This document shows positions 48,301 to 57,133 of a DNA stretch of 64,000 nt, in pieces. Position 1 is the first letter of the stretch. Each line of letters begins with the position of its first letter. Origin of the DNA: Mesaphorura yosii. Its lineage: Eukaryota; Arthropoda; Collembola; Poduromorpha; Tullbergiidae. Made by a program: the position numbers and the translations under genes. The notes beneath the pieces were generated by a model, which ran no database searches, was not told where the DNA came from, and was given only the letters and a program-made list of their open reading frames with translations. Location of the stretch: positions 62,001 to 126,000 of the forward strand of contig WIXG01000144.1 in assembly GCA_009869945.1 (NCBI GenBank), in the 5' to 3' direction.

Positions 48301-49706
48301 AACTAGAGTTTATCCCCGTGGTTGGTGGAATTAATACATGGTTGCGCATTGTTATATCTCAACTCCTTCATCACAAGTCTCGCAACTTTGATACGGATAT
48401 GGATATGGACATTGAATTTGTGTTTTGTGGTCTGAAATGTGGAGACAGGGAACTAGAAATTCCTGCCCCCTTGCAGGAGCAGAGTTCAGTCCAGTTTCGG
48501 TGGTTTGATACTCGGGTGTCGAGTAGCACTTCCTCGCTCAAAGAGTATTTCGGTGGGTTCTCTTCATATTCGGGTTTATTCAAAGATTTGCAACTATTCG
48601 GAGGTTTAGCTTTGGAATGGATTCTGCAGGACTGCCAACCGAACGATGTTCTTGTGACTACAATCGCATACGAGTGCCACCCGGCTTCAATTCTTCATTT
48701 GCTGTCCAAAGGAGTAAAATTGGTGCACACTGTCCACAGTCTGGTACCACAGAAATTGATTCAGTCATCTCGAACACTTTCGCGTGACCGGTTGAATTGG
48801 AAAGAAATGCTGGGCCATTTTGTATTTATGATACTGCTTCGCATTGGACCTGAAGACCTGATGAATCTGGGCAAGACTCCCAGGTTCAGGCGATTGCTCC
48901 CCAATTTAATTGCCAGGTCTCTTGAGATTGAATCTTTTCTCATGAAACATGCGACAGACATTTTTGTACCGTCCACACGCCTTACTAACGACACAGCACG
49001 CCTTTACCCGTTTGCGAGTTCGCGAATTCAGTATGTGCCATGGGGCCTTCCTTCGGATACATACGTGATCGGAGATGAAGTCTTGTCGCCACCACAAGAA
49101 CTTGAATGTCGAAATGTGGAGAACACATCAACGATCCATTGTCTCAGTCTCTGTAAACTATCTGCACAAAAGGGCCTCGATTTGCTGCTGGACGCATTTA
49201 AATTTATTGAGACCTTGGATTCAACCCTGGGCAAACGATTGCAGTTAAATATTTGTGGTGACATGTCTTACCATAAGGATTCTTGTTACATGCGTCAAAT
49301 TAACGATAAGGTCGCAAGTTTAAAGTACGTGCACATTAATTTCTGTGGTTGGGTTACCGGTGTCCAGAAACAAACTCAGTTGCGCCAAGCGCACGTGTTC
49401 CTGTCAACCGCACTGACTGAGCCGTTCGGATTTTCACTACTCGAAGCGATGTCTTACGGGGTTCCCATCGTGGCGCTCGCTGCTGAGGGACCGTCTGACA
49501 TTGTGCGGGACGAATTCGGACGACTAGTGCGCATTTCGAATGATTTTGAGGTGACGGTAAAAGAATTTGGCACGGCAGTGCTGAGCGTGTGCTCGGCTAC
49601 CCAAAAAGAGTATGAGAAGATGTGCGATGAAGCCAGATCATGTGCGAAGAGGTGGAACACGGATCCTTTAATTAATGGATTAATAAAGCTAGCTGCTCGC
49701 GATTAA
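45354..49706 (+). CDS. Multi-domain glycosyltransferase fusion: ALG14-ALG13-DUF6492-like-GT-A-like-GT4
   Basis: One uninterrupted 1450-residue frame. Residues 8-45 form a hydrophobic anchor. About 60-245 is ALG14-like: VLGSGGHTREIL, VNGPSTAVPI, FVESIARVRTLSLSG. About 265-405 is ALG13-like: ALVTVGSTKFQKL, LLITHAGAGTLLQAL, AENHQWELAEKL. In eukaryotes ALG13/ALG14 together add the second GlcNAc to dolichol-PP-GlcNAc at the ER. About 450-690 resembles DUF6492 (GT-A fold): KAGWFKQQLVKL, YLVLDSDCIL with a DxD-type Asp558/Asp560. About 778-915 looks like a GT2-type GT-A domain (LTPWNSKNTDRQLQYAID, FSKQTWP) without a clear DxD. About 975-1450 is a GT4-type transferase: VGGINTWLR, VHTVHSL, LCKLSAQKGLDLLLDAF, and EPFGFSLLEAM giving the E-x7-E motif. 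The absence of introns contrasts with most neighbours. A poly(A) signal follows at 49779. Acceptor, sugar and origin are unknown; horizontal acquisition is possible. Confidence 0.85.
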   Translation: MPPFSLVGSCILILMLYFVNHYWTVLAGLFFIFAASLVFYWLLTCRIPFGRDCFRDAAPSALIVLGSGGHTREILTILSKIPNWNQFKPIYVMAKSDAYSLLGLWAFETRISRHAGTRYVVERVTRPRECSETRSSRHRFKYLSLYYNVWVFLKCIRCYFEGLRLLLKYRPKIVLVNGPSTAVPIVLASRTLNMLGFTQTDSVFVESIARVRTLSLSGRLMSGWPDHVFGSWPEMCLKYGFDLLGEFRCQPALGTSPSSTAYSQKTALVTVGSTKFQKLTRLAMSPEFSSVLVAEGFTDLVIQIGGDNKCGILDVNSNERTDIRVQIRKMIPAREFSTLLNSVQLLITHAGAGTLLQALSTRNQRCSRIIVVPNEGLAENHQWELAEKLEDLGQIQYAPVNDLLDCIQDQKSEVPHSNLELELSPTFQNLFQTKASELQMQNSGKKDDQFTIVIPCTESDLPLLSILMSSLQRFLRWEDVDTIYVITPPRHKCAIQEEVSSFSRAGKIRVIDETEVIPKGSLANCETFPKWKAGWFKQQLVKLGIASVVRTTFYLVLDSDCILIRRLGFTDLFTVTVEDGERKTRAWLQTEAAFRHSKWWKGSARILGLCGAECESLLTSGPAMGVTPQMFSVDIVQSLCEAIEASCSYSKSWHKVLSSNRVHFPASAVVKGLAKAAYKRSVKNLDIEHCNWTEYGLYYLFALRSGLLNEYHKCKENALANYGACVWELGHLYHWNPYNRAGHDGGFFTIFQSNLNLGSAIPRAFESQYEYKDHEPDAKIACVILTPWNSKNTDRQLQYAIDNFSKQTWPASQRRLIICHWSSTVFESNFAHSSGLVKFMSLDSICAPYASPADTLTAIVPHLGKIDCESDYIASWPPNSWSSPFRLAIQYDAFKSHGVNHVCIGTGWYDSIFFSTLKLNLPSEIGFCLEMPHLVLKFAELNCTINLNSVRSEPAPAKLAALAAPFYFDAPRTARRIYILSSELEFIPVVGGINTWLRIVISQLLHHKSRNFDTDMDMDIEFVFCGLKCGDRELEIPAPLQEQSSVQFRWFDTRVSSSTSSLKEYFGGFSSYSGLFKDLQLFGGLALEWILQDCQPNDVLVTTIAYECHPASILHLLSKGVKLVHTVHSLVPQKLIQSSRTLSRDRLNWKEMLGHFVFMILLRIGPEDLMNLGKTPRFRRLLPNLIARSLEIESFLMKHATDIFVPSTRLTNDTARLYPFASSRIQYVPWGLPSDTYVIGDEVLSPPQELECRNVENTSTIHCLSLCKLSAQKGLDLLLDAFKFIETLDSTLGKRLQLNICGDMSYHKDSCYMRQINDKVASLKYVHINFCGWVTGVQKQTQLRQAHVFLSTALTEPFGFSLLEAMSYGVPIVALAAEGPSDIVRDEFGRLVRISNDFEVTVKEFGTAVLSVCSATQKEYEKMCDEARSCAKRWNTDPLINGLIKLAARD

Positions 49707-49776
49707 TGCGAATGTGAATCACTTGTGAAAAATCAAATCTTTATAATTTAGTTACTAATTTTATTCGATATTTTAA

Positions 49777-49795
49777 CCAATAAAACATTTATTGG
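49777..49795. terminator. Palindromic poly(A) signal after the glycosyltransferase fusion
   Basis: Perfect 8-base arms (ccaataaa / tttattgg) around 3 bases put an AATAAA on both strands, about 75 bp after the stop codon of the fusion gene. Its use as the plus-strand poly(A) signal is likely; use on the other strand is unknown. Confidence 0.6.
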
Positions 49796-50004
49796 GGGTA
49801 CTTAAACAAATTTAAAGTAAAAGACGTAGAAGCGTAAAGACGTAAAGCTTTACTTGGTTACATGCTTACGGACAGTTTTAATTGAACGCATTTAATTTAA
49901 CCAGTGAATTAAACTGCACGTTCAAACTGAATTCTACTGTACTTCTACTTCAGTTAAGGATCAACTGAACGTACTTGTAACGACTGAAGAATGAGACAAT
50001 GATG

Positions 50005-50170
50005 ATGGAGAAGATACCCCAGAAACTCCTTCATTCTATCCTCACGTACCCCACTCCGAGTCAATTTGGAAGCCTGTACGATATGGAGAAAGAAGCCAAA
50101 TAAATTGACCTTCATCGATTTCATCGTGATGAGCACTATGAATATGCTGCTTGTTCTGTCAAATAAATAG
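50005..50170 (+). pseudogene. Chemoreceptor C-terminal relic 3
   Basis: The sequence from 50005 parallels the last 50 codons of the receptor at 50671-51862: IPQKLL, then GSLYDMEKEAK. It then hits a TAA and continues one frame away with TFIDFIVMSTMNMLLVLSNK and a stop at 50168-50170. The stop, the frameshift and a small deletion before GSLYDMEK make it non-functional. No upstream part is recognisable. Confidence 0.8.
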
Positions 50171-50670
50171 ACGTTTCTTCTAAACAGCAATGATGGCAAT
50201 TAAACTGCAGGTTTTGACGCATAGTTAATGCACTCACAATGTCACAATACCGCAAATATTCACCAAAACGAAAGGGGCTTTGGCAAATCTGTGTGTTGTC
50301 AGACGCTTTCTCAATTACTCGACCCTGAGTCTTGCCATGTACGTTTTGCGGACAGCGTGGAGACCTTTCAGTCAGTGTGAACGTTGATTAAAAAGTCATG
50401 ACTTATGAGACGAAAGGAATAATCAAGCCGCCACCACACCGGAGCTTTTTGTCTGTTGGTGATTATAGACAATGGTGCGTGCGACAATCTACATTTTAAA
50501 GTTGATTAAAATTGCTTTGTTTGTCAAGATGACCTTAGCTTATGAGGAGGTCGTGCCATTTGTCAATTGCGCCGTAGCGTAATGGCATGATTACAATTAG
50601 AAAAGCATTCCTTAGAATAGTTGTATTTTGAGCCACTGCATCAAATCTTTCTAGTCGTTCTCAATCAAAG
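50171..50670. other. Intergenic, upstream of chemoreceptor at 50671
   Basis: I see no coding sequence or repeat here. It presumably holds the promoter of the receptor at 50671. Confidence 0.4.
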
Positions 50671-51862
50671 ATGTTCACTCTGACCGAACTCCAAATCATC
50701 GAGCGCAACGCGGCACTCATGAGTTGGTTAGGAATCGGACTGGTCTGGAATCCCAAAGCAAAAATGCTGGAAATGTCTTCAACGTCGCTGAAATACGTGG
50801 GCGTCTTCCTAGCCGGAAGCTCTCACGTCATCCATATCTACCTAACATCGCGCACAGTTTTGAGTTTCTTCGCCTCAGCAGAACCAATCACATCGCACGG
50901 TTTTCGGCTCATGTCAATATTTCTCCTTCCAGCGTACTGCATGGGTCTCGGGTGGCAGGTTGTGCTGGTGGCTCGTCGGGCTGACGTGGCTCATCTCTTC
51001 AATCAAATGCTGTTCTGGAGTGTTAAAAACGGTAGGAAACTGAATACAGTGCGGTTAAGATCAAAATTTATTGCTTGCAAGTGCGCTTTCAGGAATTTCT
51101 TCTGAGCTGACCGCCAGAGCGAAATACTTCCGTTTCAGCCAAGAACTCTGGTGGCTCCTGGCCTGTGCTGCAGTGGTGATGGTCGCCACGGGCGAGTTTC
51201 TCACCAGGTCCGAAACTACCCGGCCCTGGAACCCTTGCTTATTGCTCTGCTTTGTGCTCTACACGTCGTGCTACAACAGCTTTGGCATGGTTCTGCTTTC
51301 AGTAGCCCAAGTTTACACGTACCATTTCCTGGTCATTGCCTACGACGGACTTCGACTGTGCTTTCCATCAGAAGTGGCGCTGGATCCATTAGTCGCGGTT
51401 GCTGACCGCTATAAAGTACTACTCCTCTTCTGTAAATACTTTAATGAAGTCATGTGCCGAGAAATTCTTCCATCACTGAAGTACATTTTCAGCTTAGTCG
51501 CGATGATACTGTTTAGTATGGCTGTTCATATCGATCCCGCCAACGTCAACTTTGCCACAATCGTCTTCAAACGAATCTGGATGCTGAACTCCGTATACAT
51601 CTGCGTAGCGCTGGTCATCGCTGCAAACGTCATGAGTGTGGTGTGGTTTCACGGACAATTGTACGTGCGGCGATTGAAGGAAGATACGCAATGCATGGAC
51701 AAAGAATCCCAGAAACTCCTCCGTACCTTTACCAGGTCTTTGCTCCCAATCAGAGTCAACGTCGGTGGATTGTACGATATGGAAAAAGAAGCCAAGTTGA
51801 CATTTATCAACTTTATTATTGGTGGTACGATGAATATGCTGCTTATACTCTCAAATAATTAA
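50671..51862 (+). CDS. 7TM chemoreceptor, plus-strand cluster member 1
   Basis: Exons 50671-51031 and 51093-51862 (61-bp intron, GTAGGA...TTTCAG) give 376 residues. The join splits the Gly codon in VKNG|ISSELTARAKYFR, the same site as in the receptor at 60760. It begins MFTLTELQIIERNAALMSW, a start shared by the two distal paralogues (LELDIIE), and ends GLYDMEKEAKLTFINFIIGG and NMLLILSNN, the family C-terminus. Several hydrophobic helices are visible (for example FLAGSSHVIHIYL, WLLACAAVVMVATGEF, MILFSMAVHI). Read as a gustatory/odorant-type receptor channel of sensory neurons; ligand unknown. Confidence 0.72.
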
Positions 51863-52235
51863 GATCTCCGTGAATTATAGATTCCACATGGAACGGTGAA
51901 AACTTTTTTTTATTAATTCGAAAACCGGCTCGCTCCAGCCTGTCATCAATCCACGTCATTCTGCCTTCATCCGATCATGAATTTTGAATATCTGATGCTA
52001 GGATGATAAAAATGCTGTAAATGCTGTAAATTCAAGACGTAAATTCTGATATTATTCGGCATAATGAATTTTTAAACGAAGAAATAGCGACCCTGCCCTA
52101 CCTTAAAATTTCATTGCACTGAAATAGGAATCGTCATTTTCGCCATGTTTTTCCACTCGCTCCCGAAAGGTCAGCTTCGAATATCTCCAGTCGGTCATCC
52201 CAGAACTTGAACTGTAACCTGCGAGTGCGGCGGCC
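51863..52235. other. Intergenic between two chemoreceptors
   Basis: AT-rich with a poly-T run near 51905 and a short duplication (ATGCTGTAAATGCTGTAAAT near 52011). No coding signal. Confidence 0.5.
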
Positions 52236-53426
52236 ATGATCTCGGAAGAATCCTTTCGTCTCTTCTCTTATGTAATCCGTGTCGGGCACCGGACAAAAAT
52301 ATTACCCTACAAATGGAACCCCATCAGCTACAAGGTGGAAGTCGTGCCCAACCTGAATCGATGGCGGTTGACAGCAGTGGCCAATTTCGTGATTCAGTGT
52401 GCACTGATATGGTCCGCCTTTGTTGGGGTCTGTGAGCCAGGAGCGACACTCGAGGAATGGATGTTCTTTACTATACTCGCCCTCGGGCCGGCTTTGGCAA
52501 TCGTGCTTCAATTCTACAATTTCGTGCACCCGTCCGAGTTCGCAGCGCTCCTGTCAAGGAGTCACCTCTTCGCCTGGAGGCTGGCCCTCTACCATCGGCT
52601 TGACACGAGGAAAAAGGACGGGATGGAGCGGTTAGCGAAGTGTTTTCTTGTCTCATTGGCGGCACTGCCAATCATCGCTGGAGTCGTAGATGCTGTCTTG
52701 GTTCACAGGGGAGACGACAGACTCTTCCGGTACTTTAGGACAGAGTATCTGGGTCTGAATATCTTGGTCGGATTTGCACGGGGCTACGTGTGCATATTTC
52801 CGGTTCTTACAAGCTCCTTCTTCGTGATGCTGGCGGTAAGTTACACACACTCGATGGACAACTTCCTTAGAAAGACAGGTAAAAGTAAAAGGTTAGAGTC
52901 TAAGAATCAAAGCAATTCAATCTCCATTCTTTTCCTGACTCACTCTAGATTCAATCCAGACAGGAGTGAGCTTCAGCTGAAAAGGGACCATCTCCTCTTC
53001 CGTGCGCATCAGGTGCTGCACCTCCAAGCCGCGGAATTCACAGGGAATCTAATTATGATGATATTTGGATTCGGCTGCCTGTTCCAAATCACGAGCATTT
53101 GCATCACAATTCAAATGGGAGCTAAAATTCAAGTCGTTAACACGATAGTCGTTGCATACCTGGCCACGGGTGCCACGAAAGCGTGTCTGAAGTTTGCAAT
53201 GAAGTACACAGAGGCTTCGAGAGAGTTTCCAGCTTCGTTCCAGGCTTGGTGCAAGGAAATGAAGAACGGCCAAATTGCTCTGCAGAAGGGCCAACGAGTC
53301 GAGTTTCGGACTTATCGCCCATTCTACTTCAAAATCGGTAGTTTTCTACATATCACCGACACTACTTTCGCGGTAGCGTCATCGGACGTCGTTCTTCAAG
53401 GCGTTTGGACGATTCTTCTAATGTAA
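52236..53426 (+). CDS. 7TM chemoreceptor, divergent member
   Basis: A receptor of the same general type but a different subfamily from its neighbours. Although 52236-53426 is fully open (396 codons), the best model removes an 81-bp in-frame intron (52879-52959, GTAAAA...CCAG). That joins DNFLRKT to DRSELQLKRDHLLFR and gives 369 residues; the removed stretch is Ser/Asn/Lys filler. Hydrophobic segments include WMFFTILALGPALAIVLQF, CFLVSLAALPIIAGVVDAVL, VCIFPVLTSSFFVMLAV and NLIMMIFGFGCLFQI. The C-terminus HITDTTFAVASSDVVLQGVW replaces the CTFxNFxxxGTMNL end of the others. It lacks the MLTQxELDIIE N-terminus. Confidence 0.65.
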   Translation: MISEESFRLFSYVIRVGHRTKILPYKWNPISYKVEVVPNLNRWRLTAVANFVIQCALIWSAFVGVCEPGATLEEWMFFTILALGPALAIVLQFYNFVHPSEFAALLSRSHLFAWRLALYHRLDTRKKDGMERLAKCFLVSLAALPIIAGVVDAVLVHRGDDRLFRYFRTEYLGLNILVGFARGYVCIFPVLTSSFFVMLAVSYTHSMDNFLRKTGKSKRLESKNQSNSISILFLTHSRFNPDRSELQLKRDHLLFRAHQVLHLQAAEFTGNLIMMIFGFGCLFQITSICITIQMGAKIQVVNTIVVAYLATGATKACLKFAMKYTEASREFPASFQAWCKEMKNGQIALQKGQRVEFRTYRPFYFKIGSFLHITDTTFAVASSDVVLQGVWTILLM

Positions 53427-53693
53427 AGCAGTTCAAACCAGCTGGATTGTGGATAAGTAATGAGTATTTATTCATTTGCATTCAAAAAATGTAATATATA
53501 CGAATTAGCAACAAAGAAACCTGTTCGCAAAAACAAAGTGCAAGAGGGAAACTCATCGCTCGCTCAGCTGTCAGCTTGATTCTCACATCTTTTTTTCCAC
53601 GCTTTTCGTGTTGTGGTATTTTGCGTCAGAGACATCGAATACCACGACTTAGACTAGACTGACAACTGAAAGAAGCTTATCTCAATTTTAATT

Positions 53694-54626
53694 ATGGTGA
53701 TGAGTGAGGCCATCCTAATCCTTAAGCAGTCTGTGGAGGTTGCAGTCGAGACATTTCTACGGTCCATCGGAACTTCTGCCAATGGAGTATCATCGCCAAT
53801 AGAAAACGCTAACGCTGTCAAGTTAAGGGAGGAAGCTAATCGATTCATTAATGGGGCCCTGCAGCTGTATGGAGTTTGCATCCATACGGTAGCAATAATT
53901 CAGACTGAAGCAGAGAGTGAGTTCCATGAAGCTTTGACCTCCATTAAGTTGCTAAGTTCGCAGGTGAGGTGCATTCTATCGAAGCACTAATTTTATTTTT
54001 GTGTAGGCAAAATTTTGACCGACAGCATTGGAAGTTCCAGCAATCAGCAACTCAATGAAGCCGAAGCCCCTGACAAGTTTCCGTGTCCGCACTGCGATAA
54101 GACGTACGCATTCGAACGCAATCTGGCCGAACACCTTCGTTATCATTCCAATCCGACAGCTCATATTTGTCCCGTCTGTCGAATGCATATAAAATCCCAG
54201 CGAAATCTCTCTGTTCACATGCAAATTCATGCTGGAGTCAAGCCCTTCACCTGCCCCGAGCCAGGATGTCAGCGATCATACAACCGAGCCTCCTCTCTGA
54301 GGGATCACCTCCGTCGACACCTGCGGCCAGGAACCTTCGACTACGTGTGCGAAGTATGTGGACGTGGTTTCTATACCAAGAACGACTACAAGAAGCATTG
54401 CAAGGTGCACGGAACGGCGGAGGAGCGAAGGCGATTCAAATGTACCTTTGAAGGTTGCAAGGACAGCTTCACAGCCAAAGCCCACCTTGAGACTCACATG
54501 GTGGTCCACACGGGAGAGCGTCCTCACAAATGTAGGCGCTGTGGCATGGATTTTAAGCACCTGAGCACACTACACAAGCACCAGAAGGCGGTCGGCAAAT
54601 GCAAACCGCCACCGTCAAATGAATAA
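53694..54626 (+). CDS. Six-finger C2H2 zinc-finger protein
   Basis: Exons 53694-53916 and 54007-54626 join through a GTGAGT donor and a TGTAG acceptor (phase 1, 90-bp intron) to 280 residues. Residues 1-75 are helical and lack a recognised domain such as ZAD or BTB. From about residue 95 come six tandem C2H2 units: CPHC...HLRYH, CPVC...HMQIH, CPEPGC...HLRRH, CEVC...HCKVH, CTFEGC...HMVVH and CRRC...HKHQKAVGKC (last one C2HC-like). One canonical TGERPHKC linker is seen before the last finger. TFIIIA-like CxxxxC spacing in fingers 3 and 5 suggests nucleic-acid binding. AATAAA overlaps the stop codon. The specific target is unknown. Confidence 0.85.
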
Positions 54627-54798
54627 AATTGGAACTGCCACTTCAGTCATTACGATTCAGTCTTCGATTAGATTACCAAACACCAGTATTTTGTATTTAT
54701 TCGTGTAAAGAAATCAGCACTTATAAAAGAAATATATACCCGGTTATTTGTGTTTTTGATTTGTACGCAGATTTAAGTTTTAGTGTTTAGCTTAAGTC

Positions 54799-55407
54799 TT
54801 AAGTATGTCTGAACTCCACTTGAACAACCAGCGGTGGTCCTTCATCATCATCGTAGTCATGTTCATGTTCCTCGTGCATAAATGGAGGGTACTCCTCATG
54901 CCAATGATCCAGGTCCTCGTACTCGGCGGCAGCATCCTCTTCCCACTCCGAGGTTTCAGCATCAGCAGCATCCACATTCACCTCCAATGATGTGTTGGAA
55001 TCCGCCAAATCAGCTGCTGTGGGTGCAGGCGGTTGCAGAGTTTGCTGAATTGCTCTTTGTCTTGGGGCGGGTGGTGCGCGATCTCGTTCAGGAGTAGGTG
55101 GTCGATCCCAAAACACATTGATCTCGATTTGCAGCCGAACATCGAGGGCCATGAATGCGACTGTGATCAGAAGTGGAAGTTGGTACTTGTTTTCGTATGC
55201 GAGGTTAAAGAGCCTAAGCAGCGATTGCCTGTAGACAAGACAAGACACAGTACAGATTAATTTGGTCACTTTTGGAGTTAATTAATTCAATTGTGCAAAT
55301 TGATCTACTTACTTAAACACTCCATCCACTGAGTACGGAAGGAGTCGTCGAGAGAAAAGAGCTCCTGCAGCAGTTGTCCAGCACAGTCTACCAAATAGAC
55401 TAGCCAT
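54799..55407 (-). CDS. Unrecognised protein with acidic C-terminal tail
   Basis: Exons 55407-55313 and 55228-54799 (84-bp intron, GTAAGT...TACAG, phase 2) give 174 residues starting MASLFGRLCWTTAAGALFSR. The first 25 residues are basic and amphipathic and could be a mitochondrial or membrane signal. About 48-62 is hydrophobic (LPLLITVAFMALDVRL). A proline-rich stretch (DRPPTPERDRAPPAPRQR) follows, and the last 60 residues are dominated by Asp, Glu and His. I do not recognise a family. It converges on the zinc-finger gene with only 170 bp between stop codons; a minus-strand AATAAA lies near 54702. Confidence 0.6.
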
Positions 55408-55783
55408 GGCACGTCCAGGCGAATCCATTTGGATTACGAATCCGTGATATAATTTACTTTACTGATTCCACAGTGCACTCCAAGAATTGATGGAATTAAT
55501 TGTTGCAGCTGCTCTCGCCCTGCAATGATAAAATTCTTGCGTCCACTTCAATTTTGTGTACTTTCAAATCTCGTGCCTCGACTTCATCAAGCTCAAACGC
55601 ACAGATGTGGACCAATTCTCGTCATTGCGTTACTCGAATGCCAGGAATTCTCATTTGTTTCTTTTATAATCTGTAACCAATGTCAATCAGCAACCAGAGC
55701 TCGTCGAGATCTTGGAAGAATAAATACTGTATTACTTTACAGAATGCCTTCCCATATAATTAAAAGGCATTTGTTTATCGTTT
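55408..55783. other. Intergenic/intronic stretch before the truncated QNG1 sequence
   Basis: No exon of the missing QNG1 N-terminus (expected DTLNFSFW-like motif) is seen on the plus strand. It ends in a long pyrimidine/AT tract typical of a splice acceptor. The promoter of the minus-strand gene at 55407 also falls here. Confidence 0.45.
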
Positions 55784-56285
55784 ATGTTTATCGCAGTCAC
55801 GTTCTGGAAGCGAGCGCAGATCCTCATCGGAGACATTTGGGCATGCTTCCGTGGGGAGGGGCTCGGGACATTTCACGACATTGACGTGCTGACCATGTTT
55901 GCTGATTACAGGTTTGGTCGTTTAGAATTCATCTCGAAACTCTCATCAAACGTTCCTGACGAATGATGATTGAATCTCCTACAGAATCCCGCAAGTGCTC
56001 CTCCACTTTGGAGCGCTTCGCTATTCGGCTCCCCTCCAAGCGCTCCTCGAAAGCAATGCCTTCCTCCAGAACGGAGACCGGCTCGAGGTCGAGATCCGTG
56101 GCGGCTCTATACTGGCAGTGGAGATGATTACGGAAAGGGTGCGGGAGAGATGCAAGAAGGAAGGTACAAATCGAATCAACGCCAACGCCGTGCTCGTGGA
56201 CCACTTCCTCTGGGACTACCGGAGACAGCACGTGGAGGAGACGGACAAGCACCCTTTCCATAAGGTGCGGTGTGTTTACTACTGA
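55784..56285 (+). pseudogene. 5'-truncated queuosine 5'-phosphate N-glycosylase (QNG1/DUF2419), C-terminal part only
   Basis: Residues FWKRAQILIGDIWACFRGEG, FHDIDVLTMFADYR, then IPQVLLHFGALRYS, GDRLEVEIRG, LVDHFLWDYRR and PFHKVRCVYY are unmistakably the C-terminal 40-45% of the QNG1 (C9orf64) queuosine-salvage enzyme, which releases queuine from queuosine 5'-phosphate. Two exons (to 55911, and 55985-56285) join through TAC AG|A with a 73-bp intron. A splice acceptor (ATCGCAG ending at 55796) immediately precedes the homology, implying lost or distant upstream exons. The preceding 2 kb holds other genes and no QNG1 N-terminus. The frame is intact, the natural stop is used and AATAAA follows at about 56292. 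An ATG at 55784 would give a protein lacking the N-terminal domain. It could be a pseudogene, a partial duplication or a gene with very distant 5' exons. Confidence 0.75.
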
Positions 56286-57133
56286 GCGAAGGAATAAAGA
56301 ATGAAGATTAATGCACGGAGAAAATGTCCCGTGTTAAAATACAGTGCTGCTGTTTATTTAATTAATTTAAGTCTTTACGTGAAACTCTGTAATAAAAGTT
56401 AACTGCATCTTCTACTTCTGAGCCAGGCCAAGGTCAACTTCTCAGCGCTCGGACACGGGCGAAAGCTCCGCTGATCACCTCATTTCTAATTCAATACTGA
56501 AAGCGCGATGAAGCAGCAAATTGGAAATCCGAAAGACGGCAAAATCAAACAAGAAGCGATATCAAATTGTCGAGGAACGATACTCGTTTCAATTCCCTTC
56601 CGAGCATCCCTTCGCAAAAATCGTGACATCTAAACTTATGTCTAATTCCAAATTGTATCACATTCCACTATCCAGAATTTCCAGAATCTAATCAACGGAG
56701 TTTCGAGACGGACGTTACGTTACGTCAATCCTCCGTTTCGTCGGAAATCTAATTCAGTTTTGTCCAGAAGGAGTTTATTTGATTGATCCTCGGCGCATGC
56801 ACATTAAAAAACAAAGTCGACAGTGAAGACACCGAGAGTGAGTGGCCAAGTCGTGATAAGATGGAACTGATGCGAATTATGCATGCAAGAAAACCAGAGC
56901 AGCTTGCATTGAATTAAAAGCCATGCGTTTATACGAAGCTCCAGTGTTAAGAACGGAGAGACCAACTCGAGGAAGCTGATCTATTTTTAGAAGTTATGAG
57001 CACACACAAGGCATTAGCATGCGACGGCAAAAGAGTCGAGGGTTGGATTAGCCTGCTGCCTTGTTATGCAATATAATTTAGTTATCCAGTCCACAGTCTC
57101 TTGACAGGATTAATTTTTAAGTTAGAGTTCAGA
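56286..57133. other. Intergenic before the SmydA-like gene
   Basis: No coding sequence or repeat is supported in these 850 bases. It should include the SmydA-like promoter. Confidence 0.5.

Noticed and set aside
53917..53990. Continuation of the zinc-finger gene's first frame to the stop at 53990
   Set aside because: The GTGAGT donor at 53917 restores the frame into the finger exon; the alternative CAG|GTGAGG donor at 53956 would give an immediate stop.
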